Source: Candidatus Poribacteria bacterium (lineage in GTDB: Bacteria > Poribacteria > WGA-4E > WGA-3G). From it: a stretch of DNA of 64,000 nt. Shown here piece after piece: positions 45,161-53,507 of this stretch; the stretch's first letter is position 1, and every line of letters starts with the position of its first letter. The stretch is from contig JAJECK010000028.1 of assembly GCA_022822085.1 (NCBI GenBank), forward strand, positions 1 through 64,000, in the 5' to 3' direction. The notes under the pieces were generated by a model. That model was not told the DNA's origin. It did not search any database and saw only the letters and a list, made by a program, of their open reading frames with translations. The position numbers and the translations under genes were made by a program.

Positions 45161-46018
45161 CTACTTTAAGCGTGCACCGTTTGCATCCCACATTTCATGT
45201 TCAGAATATATCTGCGGCGGGGTTATCGGTGTAAGAGTCGGCATCCAGTCTGGCCGGAACTGCTGAACCAACCGAACCGCATTCTGATACGCAATCCGTT
45301 CTTTCGTCTCGTCGTCAAGTTGTGCCTCCTCTATCTGGGATTGAACCAAACGAAAATCGTAATACGGGAGATCACTGCCGAACATAATTTGATCATTGCC
45401 GAGGTTATTCACGAGATGCTCTAAGTTCCAACTTTCATCACCCACAGGTTTTTGGGCAATATCGTACCAGATATTTTCTTGCTTTGCACAATGTGCAATC
45501 GCATCGAGTTGACCTGCTTTGTTCATTGAGACGTGTCCGATGATGAAAGTTATTGATGGAAATCTGGCTGCATACGCGGCGATATTTTGCGTGGAACCTG
45601 CTTGATGCAGTAGACATAACCCGTTGTGCATTGCTACGACTTCAAGGAACGCGTACAATTCACCACCGAGTGAATGTCCCGATAAGGCGGGGTGACATAC
45701 AAATCCGACTAAACCATCCTCCTGCATTGCTCTATCAAGTTCGTCTACACCTGCTTGTTCCTGTCGCACCTCTGCTATCCCAAGTCCGATGGGGAATCGT
45801 TCTGGATACTTCCGGCATGCATTTGCAATTACTTCGTTCTGAGCCCGGGAGTCCAATACACCGCGTGCCTGTGGACCGCCTGCTGTCGGACACGGGATCG
45901 CACCGATAACATCTGCAGAAGCCATCCGTGCTAAACATTTGCCAACACTCTGACCAATAACCGGTGCACGCGATACCGTCATACCGATATGACAATGGAC
46001 ATCAATATAGGGACGCAT
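45161..46018 (-). CDS. Amidohydrolase-family metal-dependent hydrolase
   Basis: A 285-residue amidohydrolase 2-type TIM barrel. Metal ligands begin with His8-x-His10 ('IDVHCHIG'), then 'FIIGHVSMN' (His) and the terminal 'MFGSDLPYYD' (Asp). It hydrolyses or decarboxylates an aromatic or cyclic compound in relatives; substrate unknown here. The start is set by AGGAG upstream. It lies 17 bases after the PhyH gene and shares its operon. Confidence 0.88.
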   Translation of the reverse strand: MRPYIDVHCHIGMTVSRAPVIGQSVGKCLARMASADVIGAIPCPTAGGPQARGVLDSRAQNEVIANACRKYPERFPIGLGIAEVRQEQAGVDELDRAMQEDGLVGFVCHPALSGHSLGGELYAFLEVVAMHNGLCLLHQAGSTQNIAAYAARFPSITFIIGHVSMNKAGQLDAIAHCAKQENIWYDIAQKPVGDESWNLEHLVNNLGNDQIMFGSDLPYYDFRLVQSQIEEAQLDDETKERIAYQNAVRLVQQFRPDWMPTLTPITPPQIYSEHEMWDANGARLK

Positions 46019-46035
46019 AAGTTATCCTCTCCTGA

Positions 46036-46803
46036 TTAAAAGTTTGGAACTTGTTCATAAGAATTAAAGCCGTCTGTCCTGTCTTCACCTTGCAACAGAT
46101 AAATCTTGTGAGTCGAACGCCATTCAGCTCCCGGATAACGAACATGTGCTGGCATATAACGCATTGTGTAACCACACCGTCGTTTTTGAGATACATTCGG
46201 ACTGGAATTATGGATTGTCCACGCATCATGAAAATGACACTCACCGACTTCTAATTCCAAATTCACTGCCTTTGATTCGTCTAAGTCTGCCTCCACAACT
46301 TCACTACCAAAGAGGTTATTCTCACGATTCACCGCCTCATAGCGACGGTCACGATAGTTATGGCTACCGGGAATAACCCGCATGCAACCGTTTTCAACTT
46401 TGGACTCATCCACTGCAAGCCACATGGTTATAACGTGCATCGGATCAAGAGATTCACCCCAGTAAACACCGTCCTGATGCCACGGTACCGCCATGCCATC
46501 GTTTTCACGTTTGCTAATAAAGTGACTTGACCAAAGCAAGATATCCGGTCCAATTAATTGTTCAATCACCTTCAACACATTTGGATGTGTGAGATACTTG
46601 AAAAGATATGGATGCTCAAAATGCGGCACATCCATCTGTTCGGGACGTTTGCCTTCTGGCAGATTCTCAATCATATCATCAACATAATCGCGTAACTCAT
46701 CTAATTCTGTTTCGGTGAAAATACGACCAAAAGTGAGATATCCATTTTCCTTGTAAAATCTAATCTGTTTGTCTGAAACCGTTGTTTCAACTTGCCAATT
46801 CAT
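46036..46803 (-). CDS. PhyH-family dioxygenase (standard H-x-D type)
   Basis: A 255-residue Fe(II)/2-oxoglutarate dioxygenase. The ligands are intact: His109-Gln-Asp111 ('VPWHQDGVYWG') and a distal His in 'DAWTIHNSSPNVSQ', with 'NGCMRVIPGSHNYRD' between. The 2-oxoglutarate Arg is in 'QKRRCGYTMRYM'. It is first in an operon with the amidohydrolase, so a hydroxylation before ring or amide cleavage is possible but unproven. Confidence 0.9.
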   Translation of the reverse strand: MNWQVETTVSDKQIRFYKENGYLTFGRIFTETELDELRDYVDDMIENLPEGKRPEQMDVPHFEHPYLFKYLTHPNVLKVIEQLIGPDILLWSSHFISKRENDGMAVPWHQDGVYWGESLDPMHVITMWLAVDESKVENGCMRVIPGSHNYRDRRYEAVNRENNLFGSEVVEADLDESKAVNLELEVGECHFHDAWTIHNSSPNVSQKRRCGYTMRYMPAHVRYPGAEWRSTHKIYLLQGEDRTDGFNSYEQVPNF

Positions 46804-46930
46804 ATATCACCTATTTTCAATAATGAAATCAAAATTCAGTTCAACAAAGTATAGCACATCACTGTTTTATTGACTACATTCAATTGATACTGCCAGGGTT
46901 ATTCTAATTCTAATGATTCTAATCCTCTGC

Positions 46931-46960
46931 TTGACAAGAGGACACTGCACATGATAAACT
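46931..46960 (+). promoter_or_regulatory. Predicted sigma70 promoter, likely leaderless transcript
   Basis: TTGACA at 46931-46936, an 18-base spacer, and TAAACT at 46955-46960. The start of transcription is expected at 46967-46968, which is the A of the ATG. No ribosome-binding site lies between. This would be a leaderless glycerate kinase message. Confidence 0.55.
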
Positions 46961-46967
46961 TTCAACT

Positions 46968-48155
46968 ATGAAAATAGTAGTAGCCCCAGATTCATTCAAG
47001 GGAAGCGTCACTGCCTTGCAAGCCGCGAATGCTATTGAGAAAGGGATTCGCCGCGTGTTTCCAGATGCGGTTATAGAAAAAATTCCGATGGCAGATGGTG
47101 GAGAAGGCACTGTACAATCCCTTGTTGATGCAGTTGGCGGACATATTCGTACGCAGTGCGTGCTTGCGCCTCTTGGAAACGAAGTTGACGCAGAATTCGG
47201 TATTCTTTCGGAAGGTGAAACAGCGGTCATTGAGATGGCATCCGCTTCTGGTCTGCCGCTTGTTCCACCTGATAAGCGGAATCCGTTGCGAACTACTACT
47301 TATGGCACAGGACAACTTATACACGCTGCTTTGGAAGCGGGATGTAGACGTTTAATCATCGGTATCGGTGGCAGTGCGACCAATGATGGCGGCACTGGCA
47401 TGGCTGAGGCACTCGGTGCAAAATTTCTGAATGTGAATGGAGAACCGATTCCACACGGCGGCGGTGGACTGAATAAATTAGCATCAATAGATATAACGGG
47501 TTTGCATCCCGCTATTTCGGAAACAGAAACGGTTGTCGCTTGTGATGTCAACAATCCGTTGACTGGTCCAGAGGGAGCATCACATATCTATGGACCGCAG
47601 AAGGGTGGGACGCCTGAGATGGTGGAAACGCTTGATGCACATCTGGGACACTATGACAAGGTGTTGACGCGGACATTTGGACAATCCTTTGACAACATTC
47701 CAGGTGCTGGTGCTGCGGGAGGATTAGGGGCAGGACTCATGGCATTTCTCAACGCCGAATTGAGACTCGGTGTTGACATTATGATAGACACTGTTAAACT
47801 CAAAGAACGGATGAAGGGTGCATCTTTGGTTTTCACAGGTGAAGGACAATTGGATTTTCAGACTGCGTTTGGGAAGACGCCTGTTGGCGTTGCGAAGGTC
47901 GCGAAAGCGGGCAAAATTCCTGTTATAGCAATTGCAGGGGGGATTGGCGAAGGTGCTGATGCCGTGTATGATGCTGGGATTGATGGGATGTTAGGCATTG
48001 TGCAGGCACCGATGTCGCTTGAGGATGCTGTTGCAGATGCACCGCAACTGATAGCGGATACTGCTGAACAGGTTGCAAGATTAATCGCTATTGGCAACAC
48101 CTTTAATATCGGGCAACAAAGGAATGAAATTCAACCGCTTATTAACGTTTATTAG
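46968..48155 (+). CDS. glxK: Glycerate kinase
   Basis: A 395-residue type-I glycerate kinase, which phosphorylates D-glycerate (to 2- or 3-phosphoglycerate). Hallmarks: 'VVAPDSFKGSVTALQAANAI' at the N-terminus, 'MADGGEGTVQSLVDAVGG', 'GIGGSATNDGGTGMAEALGA', 'CDVNNPLTGPEGAS', 'FGQSFDNIPGAGAAGGLGAG', 'FTGEGQLDFQTAFGKTP'. It feeds glycerate from glycolate, glyoxylate or sugar-acid breakdown into central metabolism. The last codons fall in a tandem hairpin repeat. Confidence 0.95.
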   Translation: MKIVVAPDSFKGSVTALQAANAIEKGIRRVFPDAVIEKIPMADGGEGTVQSLVDAVGGHIRTQCVLAPLGNEVDAEFGILSEGETAVIEMASASGLPLVPPDKRNPLRTTTYGTGQLIHAALEAGCRRLIIGIGGSATNDGGTGMAEALGAKFLNVNGEPIPHGGGGLNKLASIDITGLHPAISETETVVACDVNNPLTGPEGASHIYGPQKGGTPEMVETLDAHLGHYDKVLTRTFGQSFDNIPGAGAAGGLGAGLMAFLNAELRLGVDIMIDTVKLKERMKGASLVFTGEGQLDFQTAFGKTPVGVAKVAKAGKIPVIAIAGGIGEGADAVYDAGIDGMLGIVQAPMSLEDAVADAPQLIADTAEQVARLIAIGNTFNIGQQRNEIQPLINVY

Positions 48156-48211
48156 GGTAAACGTTAATAAGGAGATTGCTTATTAACGTTTAATGGTGCA
48201 AACGTTAATAA
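48138..48211. repeat. Two tandem hairpins at the glycerate kinase stop
   Basis: Two copies, 41 bases apart, of a hairpin whose arms are 'ttattaacgttta' and 'taaacgttaataa' (48138-48171 and 48179-48211, loops 'ttaggg' and 'atggtg'; one arm base differs in the second). The stop codon at 48153-48155 is in the first loop. No run of T follows, so a simple terminator is unlikely; it may be a transcript-stabilising structure or an operator. The rest of the gap 48156-48494 holds only the inverted repeat listed next. Confidence 0.75.
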
Positions 48212-48407
48212 CAGTCTTGCCTAATAGCATAAGAGAATGTAAAATTATTAGCACAATTCCTTGAAATCAAAGTGAGATGATCTAAAATGAATCCAGAAAA
48301 CTTCAAAGTTTTAAGTGCAGGTAAATGTATCCGGAGTATAGGCAATCATCACTGAAAGAACAGAATCACTCAGTAAAAAACAAAAATAGCGTGATTCTGA
48401 CTAAGGT

Positions 48408-48458
48408 GTAGTGAATCAACGTCAACTGCGTTATCGGCAGGAGGTATTGATTCACTAC
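48408..48458. repeat. 12-bp perfect inverted repeat
   Basis: 'gtagtgaatcaa' (48408-48419) and 'ttgattcactac' (48447-48458) are perfect inverse copies separated by 27 bases, 37 bases beyond the stop of the minus-strand sulfatase. It could be a terminator stem without T-tract or an insertion scar. Confidence 0.55.
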
Positions 48459-48494
48459 AATATTAAACCTATATTGCATTTGACGAAGTATCTA

Positions 48495-49832
48495 CTATCC
48501 TAACAATACAGGAGTATCTTTCATAAAATCGTCGGTTTCGTTTTGCCATCTTTTCAGTTCAGTAGCCAATGAATTGATACGTTCTGCATGTTCGGGAACA
48601 TCGGCAAGATTATTTGTTTCCCATGGATCGTTTTCAAGGTCAAAGAGTTGGAGAAAATCCGTACCTTTTCCAGTTTCTTTAGAGACATAGTAACGGATGA
48701 GTTTCCAACGTCCATCACTGACAGTACGGTGAATGTCTTTATACGCAGCGAAAACGGTATCGCGAACCTTATCAACACAGCCTTCCATCAACGGGACTAA
48801 GCTGCTACCTTCTACTGTATCCGGGCAGTCAACGTCGGTAAGGTCACACACAGTGGGAAATACATCGTAGAGATAGGTCAAAGCATCCACTGTTACGCCT
48901 TCAGGGACTCCTGGTCCTGCGAATATAGATGGGACACGGATACTATGGCTATAGAGATTCTGTTTACCGAACAACCCGTGTTGTCCCACGCCAAGTCCGT
49001 GATCGGCAGTATAGATAACAATAGTGTTATCCAACTGACCTTTTGCTTCTAACGTCTGCAGCAGCCGTCCCATTTCGGCATCTTGGCTGGTAATCATACC
49101 GTAGTAATCTGCGATGTGTTGTTGGACGATTTCTGGAGTGCGCGGGAACGGTGCTAACACTTCATCCCGAATCCGCATTTCCCCATTGTCAAATGGGTGT
49201 TCCGGAAGGAAGTTCTCTGGAACTGGGACCTCTTCAGGTTTATACATCGTCGCGTATTCACCTGGCGGTGTCCGAGGATCGTGTGGTGACGTAAAGGAGA
49301 GATAGAGGAAAAATGGATCCGTTAGGTCATAGTTTTCTATAAATTGCACGGCAGAATCTGTAAACAAAGTGGAGGAAAACTTATCACCGATATACCTAGC
49401 ATCTTTCGGATATGCACCTGTTGGGTCAAAATCGAAAATTGGGACTTTGTATTGATTGCCCATGCCACCGAAGAAAATTGTCCCACCGTCATCAAAACTA
49501 TCCGCAAACGTTTGTCTATCATTGTGCCACTTACCACTAAAAAATGTGTGATAACCAGCCTCGCGCATGACTTGTGGCCAGACAGCGTAATCTCGGTTAA
49601 TTTGGTTTGCACCGCTTCGGAATAGACTCGCACTCGTGAGAACAGCGGCGCGACTCGGAACACAAACTGCTCCCGAAAGCGAACCCATGATGTGGGTTTG
49701 GTGGAACGTTGTGCCACGTGCCATAAGTGAGTCCATCGTTGGTGTTTTGACTGTCGGATCCCCCATACCTGCGATGGCATCCCATCGATGGTCATCGGCA
49801 ATCATAAATAATATATTGGGCTGTGAAGACAT
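48495..49832 (-). CDS. Sulfatase (formylglycine-dependent, Cys type)
   Basis: A 445-residue sulfatase of the alkaline-phosphatase superfamily. Cys57-Val-Pro-Ser-Arg61 is the canonical C-x-P-S-R activation site. The metal-site start 'ILFMIADDHRWDAIAG' and 'IVIYTADHGLGVGQHG' are present, and the C-terminus 'QLFDLENDPWETNNLAD' is typical. There is no clear signal peptide. Probable role: removal of sulfate from polysaccharide-derived sugars. It needs a formylglycine-generating enzyme, not found in the window. Confidence 0.93.
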   Translation of the reverse strand: MSSQPNILFMIADDHRWDAIAGMGDPTVKTPTMDSLMARGTTFHQTHIMGSLSGAVCVPSRAAVLTSASLFRSGANQINRDYAVWPQVMREAGYHTFFSGKWHNDRQTFADSFDDGGTIFFGGMGNQYKVPIFDFDPTGAYPKDARYIGDKFSSTLFTDSAVQFIENYDLTDPFFLYLSFTSPHDPRTPPGEYATMYKPEEVPVPENFLPEHPFDNGEMRIRDEVLAPFPRTPEIVQQHIADYYGMITSQDAEMGRLLQTLEAKGQLDNTIVIYTADHGLGVGQHGLFGKQNLYSHSIRVPSIFAGPGVPEGVTVDALTYLYDVFPTVCDLTDVDCPDTVEGSSLVPLMEGCVDKVRDTVFAAYKDIHRTVSDGRWKLIRYYVSKETGKGTDFLQLFDLENDPWETNNLADVPEHAERINSLATELKRWQNETDDFMKDTPVLLG

Positions 49833-50057
49833 AATTTCTCCTATTTTTAGTTGTCAGTTATCAGTTGTTGGTTAGAAGAAGTTTACTCTGGATTGAATAC
49901 CATTATATCACATTAAGCTTGTTTCATAGTGTTTTTTCTGTTTCTACAGGATTATTTAGTTTTATAAATTGCCAGTTGATGTGTTTTACTATGAGTTAGG
50001 TATTAGGTCGTAGCGATCATAGTAGTTGGCACACTCCGTGTGCCGTAACCCACTCCA

Positions 50058-50205
50058 TAGTAGTGGGCATACTCATGAAGATAAAAAAATAAATTAGGTA
50101 ATTCCATAACTATGCTCGGTGCGGTTAGGAAACCGCACCTACCAGGCTTGCGAAAACTAATATTACCCGTTTAATAACTTAATCTTCATCCGTGTGCCGT
50201 AACCC
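50058..50205. repeat. MITE-like inverted element (copy E2)
   Basis: In the gene-free 581-base gap 49833-50413. 'gtgggcatactcatgaagat' (50063-50082) at the left and 'aatcttcatccgtgtgcc' (about 50181-50198) at the right are inverted ends like those of E1 at 8469-8790. In the middle is the hairpin 'ggtgcggttaggaaaccgca' (50119-50140). A similar end, 'ttggcacactccgtgtgcc', lies just outside at 50026-50044, and a copy of the 2972 hairpin repeat follows at 50227-50274. No coding capacity; looks like a small non-autonomous mobile element. Confidence 0.75.
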
Positions 50206-50413
50206 ACTCCTATGTGGACGGCACCAAATCAACGGTATGAATGCCTTTTGGCATTCCCCGCAGAGCGTGCCTACTACCATGACATATTCAACTTTATTAA
50301 CGAAATTTAACAGAAAATCTTAAAACTAAATAACCCTGATGTTTCTAAGCACAGGGCGTGTAGAACCGCTCTTATGATTTAAAATTATTCTGTATTACCA
50401 AGGAGGAGTTTTG

Positions 50414-51559
50414 ATGAAAATTGCAACGATTGAACAATTTTACCCGCGTCGAAGAACGCGGCTCGTAAAGATTACAACGAACACCGGTATCGTTGGATGG
50501 GGTGAAACAACACTTGAAGGAAAACCAAAAAGCACATGGGCAGCAGTGGAAGAACTTACTGATTACTTTATTGGTAAAGACCCGTTACGTATTGAACACC
50601 ATTGGCAGCATGTTTATCGCTCTGCTTTCTTCCGTGGTGGTAACATCCTGATGTCTGCCTTGTCCGGAATTGATCAAGCGTTATGGGATATTGCTGGCAA
50701 ATTTTACAGTGTGCCAACGTATCAACTCTTAGGTGGTGCTGTGCGTGATCGTATTCGCGTTTATGCACATTGGGGCATCGGCAGTCTAACTGACGAAGGG
50801 AAAGCATCTGCCAAGGAACGGCTGGCTTTTTTACAGAAAAAAGGTGGATATACTGCGTTTAAAAGCGGCCCCGGTGGCAAATGGCGTGGTCATGAACCGC
50901 CTGCGGTGATTGATGCGTTTGTTGAACGCGCCTATCTCATGCGCGAGTGGGTCGGTCCCGATGTTGAACTTGCCTTTGATTTCCACGGCAAAATGACACC
51001 CGCACTCGCTATTGAAATCTGTCATGAACTCAAAGGTATGCGTCCGATGTTCGTTGAGGAACCTGTACCACAAGAAAATGTAGATGCTCTCAAATTAGTG
51101 TCCGACCATGTGCCGTTCCCAATTGCTACCGGTGAACGTCTACTGACCCGCTGGGGTTTTCGCGAAGTTTTTGAGAAACAGGCAGTGGCTTACCTACAAC
51201 CCGATACCTCCCACGCTGGTGGCATAACCGAACTGAAAAAGATTGCTAATATGGCGGAAGTTTATTACATGCATATCGCGCCGCACTGTGCGATTGGGCC
51301 GGTTGCTTTTTCTGCATCCCTTCACGTTGATGCTGTTGTGCCAAATTTCCTGATACAAGAGCAGATAGATGCCGGTTTAGGTGATGGGTTGTTCACTGAA
51401 GATTGGCAGGTCAAAGATGGACACATTGAACTACCGACAAAGCCGGGACTCGGGTTTGAAATTGATGAGAAAGAGGCAGAACAGATACTTGGGACCTATC
51501 CTGAAGAACTCGGCGGTGAGTATTATTATGAGACCGACGGTAGTGTTGCGGATTGGTAG
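50414..51559 (+). CDS. Enolase-superfamily dehydratase, galactonate-dehydratase-like
   Basis: A 381-residue mandelate-racemase-group protein. ATG 50414 follows AGGAGG by 7 bases. The metal ligands fit D-galactonate dehydratase (DgoD): Asp189, Glu215 and Glu241 ('AFDFHG', 'FVEEP', 'TGER'), with His191 and His291 ('HIAPHC') in the acid/base positions, all at a constant offset of about six residues from DgoD. The N-terminal capping domain is present. Likely dehydrates a sugar acid to a 2-keto-3-deoxy acid. Substrate not certain. Confidence 0.88.
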   Translation: MKIATIEQFYPRRRTRLVKITTNTGIVGWGETTLEGKPKSTWAAVEELTDYFIGKDPLRIEHHWQHVYRSAFFRGGNILMSALSGIDQALWDIAGKFYSVPTYQLLGGAVRDRIRVYAHWGIGSLTDEGKASAKERLAFLQKKGGYTAFKSGPGGKWRGHEPPAVIDAFVERAYLMREWVGPDVELAFDFHGKMTPALAIEICHELKGMRPMFVEEPVPQENVDALKLVSDHVPFPIATGERLLTRWGFREVFEKQAVAYLQPDTSHAGGITELKKIANMAEVYYMHIAPHCAIGPVAFSASLHVDAVVPNFLIQEQIDAGLGDGLFTEDWQVKDGHIELPTKPGLGFEIDEKEAEQILGTYPEELGGEYYYETDGSVADW

Positions 51560-51603
51560 AACAACAGCCAGTTTTTGCGTCCGATGTTCACCCTAACTGC
51601 TTG

Positions 51604-52203
51604 CTACGGTTCTTGTAAACGTTGGGCTAAACCAAAGAAAATCTTCTGGTAATAGGTGAGTCCTGCATAGAGACGTTCCTTCTCTTGATTATCCTTTATT
51701 TGTTCGTAGAATGTCCTGTCAATATATCCCGTAATCAATTGCCATTTTTGTGTATCTGATCCATTACCGTCAGGATAAGCATTTGTATAGACAACCGATT
51801 CTTCACCAAGCCAAACCATGCCACCGTCTGCAACGGTTTTTGTAGGTTCACCGAGTGTTTTGAGCAATTCTTGACGAAACACGTTATTAGGCTCGTTTAT
51901 CGCTTGCGGTTCGAGTGTCATATATCCTGCTGCCCTGAGTCGAAAAGTTCCCAGTTCTTTACTGAAGCAATAAACGAGTAGAAGCGGAACACCTTTGTAT
52001 TGAATTTCGTAGACTAACGATCCACTTGCGCTTGTATGGATGGTTTTATCTCTTTCTTTAAACTTGATCACATCTTTTGTGTTTCCCCACCATGCTTGTC
52101 TGAAATGCGGTTTTGCTGTGAGTGAGTTTTCTAAAGCAGGTATACAACTTGAGATTAAGCTACATAAAACAAAAATGATAATGATTTGAGTCGTTTTTCT
52201 CAT
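51604..52203 (-). CDS. Predicted lipoprotein
   Basis: A 199-residue lipoprotein. ATG 52203 gives the signal 'TTQIIIIFVLCSLISSC' with lipobox LISSC; a longer in-frame start at 52323 would place a repeat-derived peptide in front. The mature part ('QAWWGNTKDVIKFKER', 'TASGSLVYEIQYKGVP', 'KTLGEPTKTVADGGMVWLGE') looks like a small globular domain related to uncharacterised 'SmpA/OmlA'-type folds only loosely. Function unknown. Confidence 0.68.
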   Translation of the reverse strand: MRKTTQIIIIFVLCSLISSCIPALENSLTAKPHFRQAWWGNTKDVIKFKERDKTIHTSASGSLVYEIQYKGVPLLLVYCFSKELGTFRLRAAGYMTLEPQAINEPNNVFRQELLKTLGEPTKTVADGGMVWLGEESVVYTNAYPDGNGSDTQKWQLITGYIDRTFYEQIKDNQEKERLYAGLTYYQKIFFGLAQRLQEP

Positions 52204-52248
52204 AAAACAAAGCACTGTTATTAAACTCCATAGTATAAAAACTATATT

Positions 52249-52350
52249 AACGCGAGTTTGATAATTTAATGCAAGAACCGTTGTCCGTTGGGTTGAGGGG
52301 CGAAACCCAACGAACGGAGACATCTATGTCGAATTATCAAACTCACGTTT
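52249..52350. repeat. Palindromic element with internal hairpin
   Basis: Arms 'aacgcgagtttgataatt' (52249-52266) and 'aattatcaaactcacgttt' (52332-52350) are near-perfect inverse copies. Within is a second hairpin, 'ccgttgggttgaggggcgaa' with 'acccaacgaacgg' (52285-52317). The gggttg...aaaccc core resembles those at 15045 and 24580. It lies just upstream of the lipoprotein gene at 51604-52203 and downstream of the PhyH gene. Confidence 0.65.
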
Positions 52351-52404
52351 TATTATATAGATTCTGATAGACACAGTTGTAGAGTGTTTCCACCTGAACG
52401 GTTT

Positions 52405-53151
52405 CTAAACAACAGATTTGCGATGTGCCACATAAGGCGGTTCAAGCATCAATTTCTGATCTTCTTCCGTCATCAATTCGCGGAGTGCATCGTCATACCT
52501 ACCCTGTCCCCATGAAGCGTGTCCTGGGGAATACTTGAACAGAATTGAGCGGCGTTCATGTGTAGCAGTCCAAGGCAATGTGCCGTGTGTCAACGCTTCT
52601 GTGAAGATGACAGCATCACCCGCCTTCTGATGCACCGGTGCCATACATGTTTTGTTTTCCACTACCGGTCGGAACTGCGGTGGACACGGATAGTTGCTTT
52701 TATGACTACCAGGGATACAGCAGAATCCACCGTGTCCTGGTAACATATCGGTTAATGCCCACGAGACGACGGTCAAACCGTTATACATCCGATCATTTCT
52801 AAAGACATAATACTGTGATGGGTCATAAGGCGTACCACCACCGTGAAGTGTTCCACCCGGATTACCATCAATCATCAAGATACCGTAGACATGATCAAGC
52901 CGAAATTTTGGTCCGACGATTTCTGCTAAACACGGCATGATACGTGGATGATTGAGAAGATTCCGAAATGCATCGTCTTCCCAACTCAAAAAGCCACCGA
53001 ATCGTTGTGAATGGATGTTATCATCTGCAGGATCAGGGTAGTCTTGCGCGTCAATCAGTGTGTTAAGTTGTGCAAGTTCATCTTCTTCTAAAACACCTTC
53101 TATATTGACATATCCCCATAGGTCGAACAGATATTTTTCTTCAGCGTTCAT
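52405..53151 (-). CDS. PhyH-family protein with H-x-G in place of H-x-D
   Basis: A 248-residue PhyH relative. GGAGA about 8 bases before ATG 53151 supports that start over the longer in-frame start at 53232. The order is His103-Gly104-Gly105 ('TLHGGG'), 'CCIPGSHKSNY' and distal His189 ('TEALTHGTLPW'). As in the protein at 16820-17692, the second ligand position is Gly, not the Asp seen in the three standard members. The two H-x-G proteins also share 'TEALTHxT' and 'GSHK', so they form one subgroup. Likely alternative iron chemistry or an altered site. It is downstream of a NIPSNAP gene by 19 bases. Confidence 0.83.
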   Translation of the reverse strand: MNAEEKYLFDLWGYVNIEGVLEEDELAQLNTLIDAQDYPDPADDNIHSQRFGGFLSWEDDAFRNLLNHPRIMPCLAEIVGPKFRLDHVYGILMIDGNPGGTLHGGGTPYDPSQYYVFRNDRMYNGLTVVSWALTDMLPGHGGFCCIPGSHKSNYPCPPQFRPVVENKTCMAPVHQKAGDAVIFTEALTHGTLPWTATHERRSILFKYSPGHASWGQGRYDDALRELMTEEDQKLMLEPPYVAHRKSVV

Positions 53152-53170
53152 ACAGACATCTCCGTTGCTG

Positions 53171-53494
53171 TTATTGATGTGGTGAGCGTGAGGTGGGTTC
53201 AAGTCGCGTAACAACGATTTTTGATCTGTCAATTAGTTCACCGACGCGTGCTGAGATTTCGTTCACCCATCGGTCATCTTCATAAACAGCAGCATAAAGT
53301 TGTTCCCGTTGTTCTTCGCTTTCAAACCTTCGTATCCAGACATAGAGGTCATCCTCTTCTTCACCGATGAAACTCCCGATGACGACCATCCCTTTGGAAA
53401 TCTGGAATGGAATGACCGTTTCTTCCATGTATTTGACCCAGTTTTCATGTTGTCCGGGTTGCGTTCGATATTGACGTAATTCGAAAAATGCCAT
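53171..53494 (-). CDS. NIPSNAP-family protein
   Basis: A 107-residue ferredoxin-like-fold protein of the NIPSNAP group ('MAFFELRQYRTQPGQHENWV', 'VVIGSFIGEEEDDLYVWIRR'). ATG 53494 follows AAGGAG by about 6 bases, so the upstream in-frame ATG at 53530 is not used. These small proteins often sit beside oxygenases and may bind a small molecule or dimerise; the precise role is unknown. First gene of a pair with the H-x-G PhyH gene. Confidence 0.85.
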   Translation of the reverse strand: MAFFELRQYRTQPGQHENWVKYMEETVIPFQISKGMVVIGSFIGEEEDDLYVWIRRFESEEQREQLYAAVYEDDRWVNEISARVGELIDRSKIVVTRLEPTSRSPHQ

Positions 53495-53507
53495 ATAAAT
53501 CTCCTTG

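Noticed and set aside
48138-48211. Plain rho-independent terminator
   Set aside because: The stem is AT-rich and no run of T follows either hairpin; the stop codon lies in the first loop.
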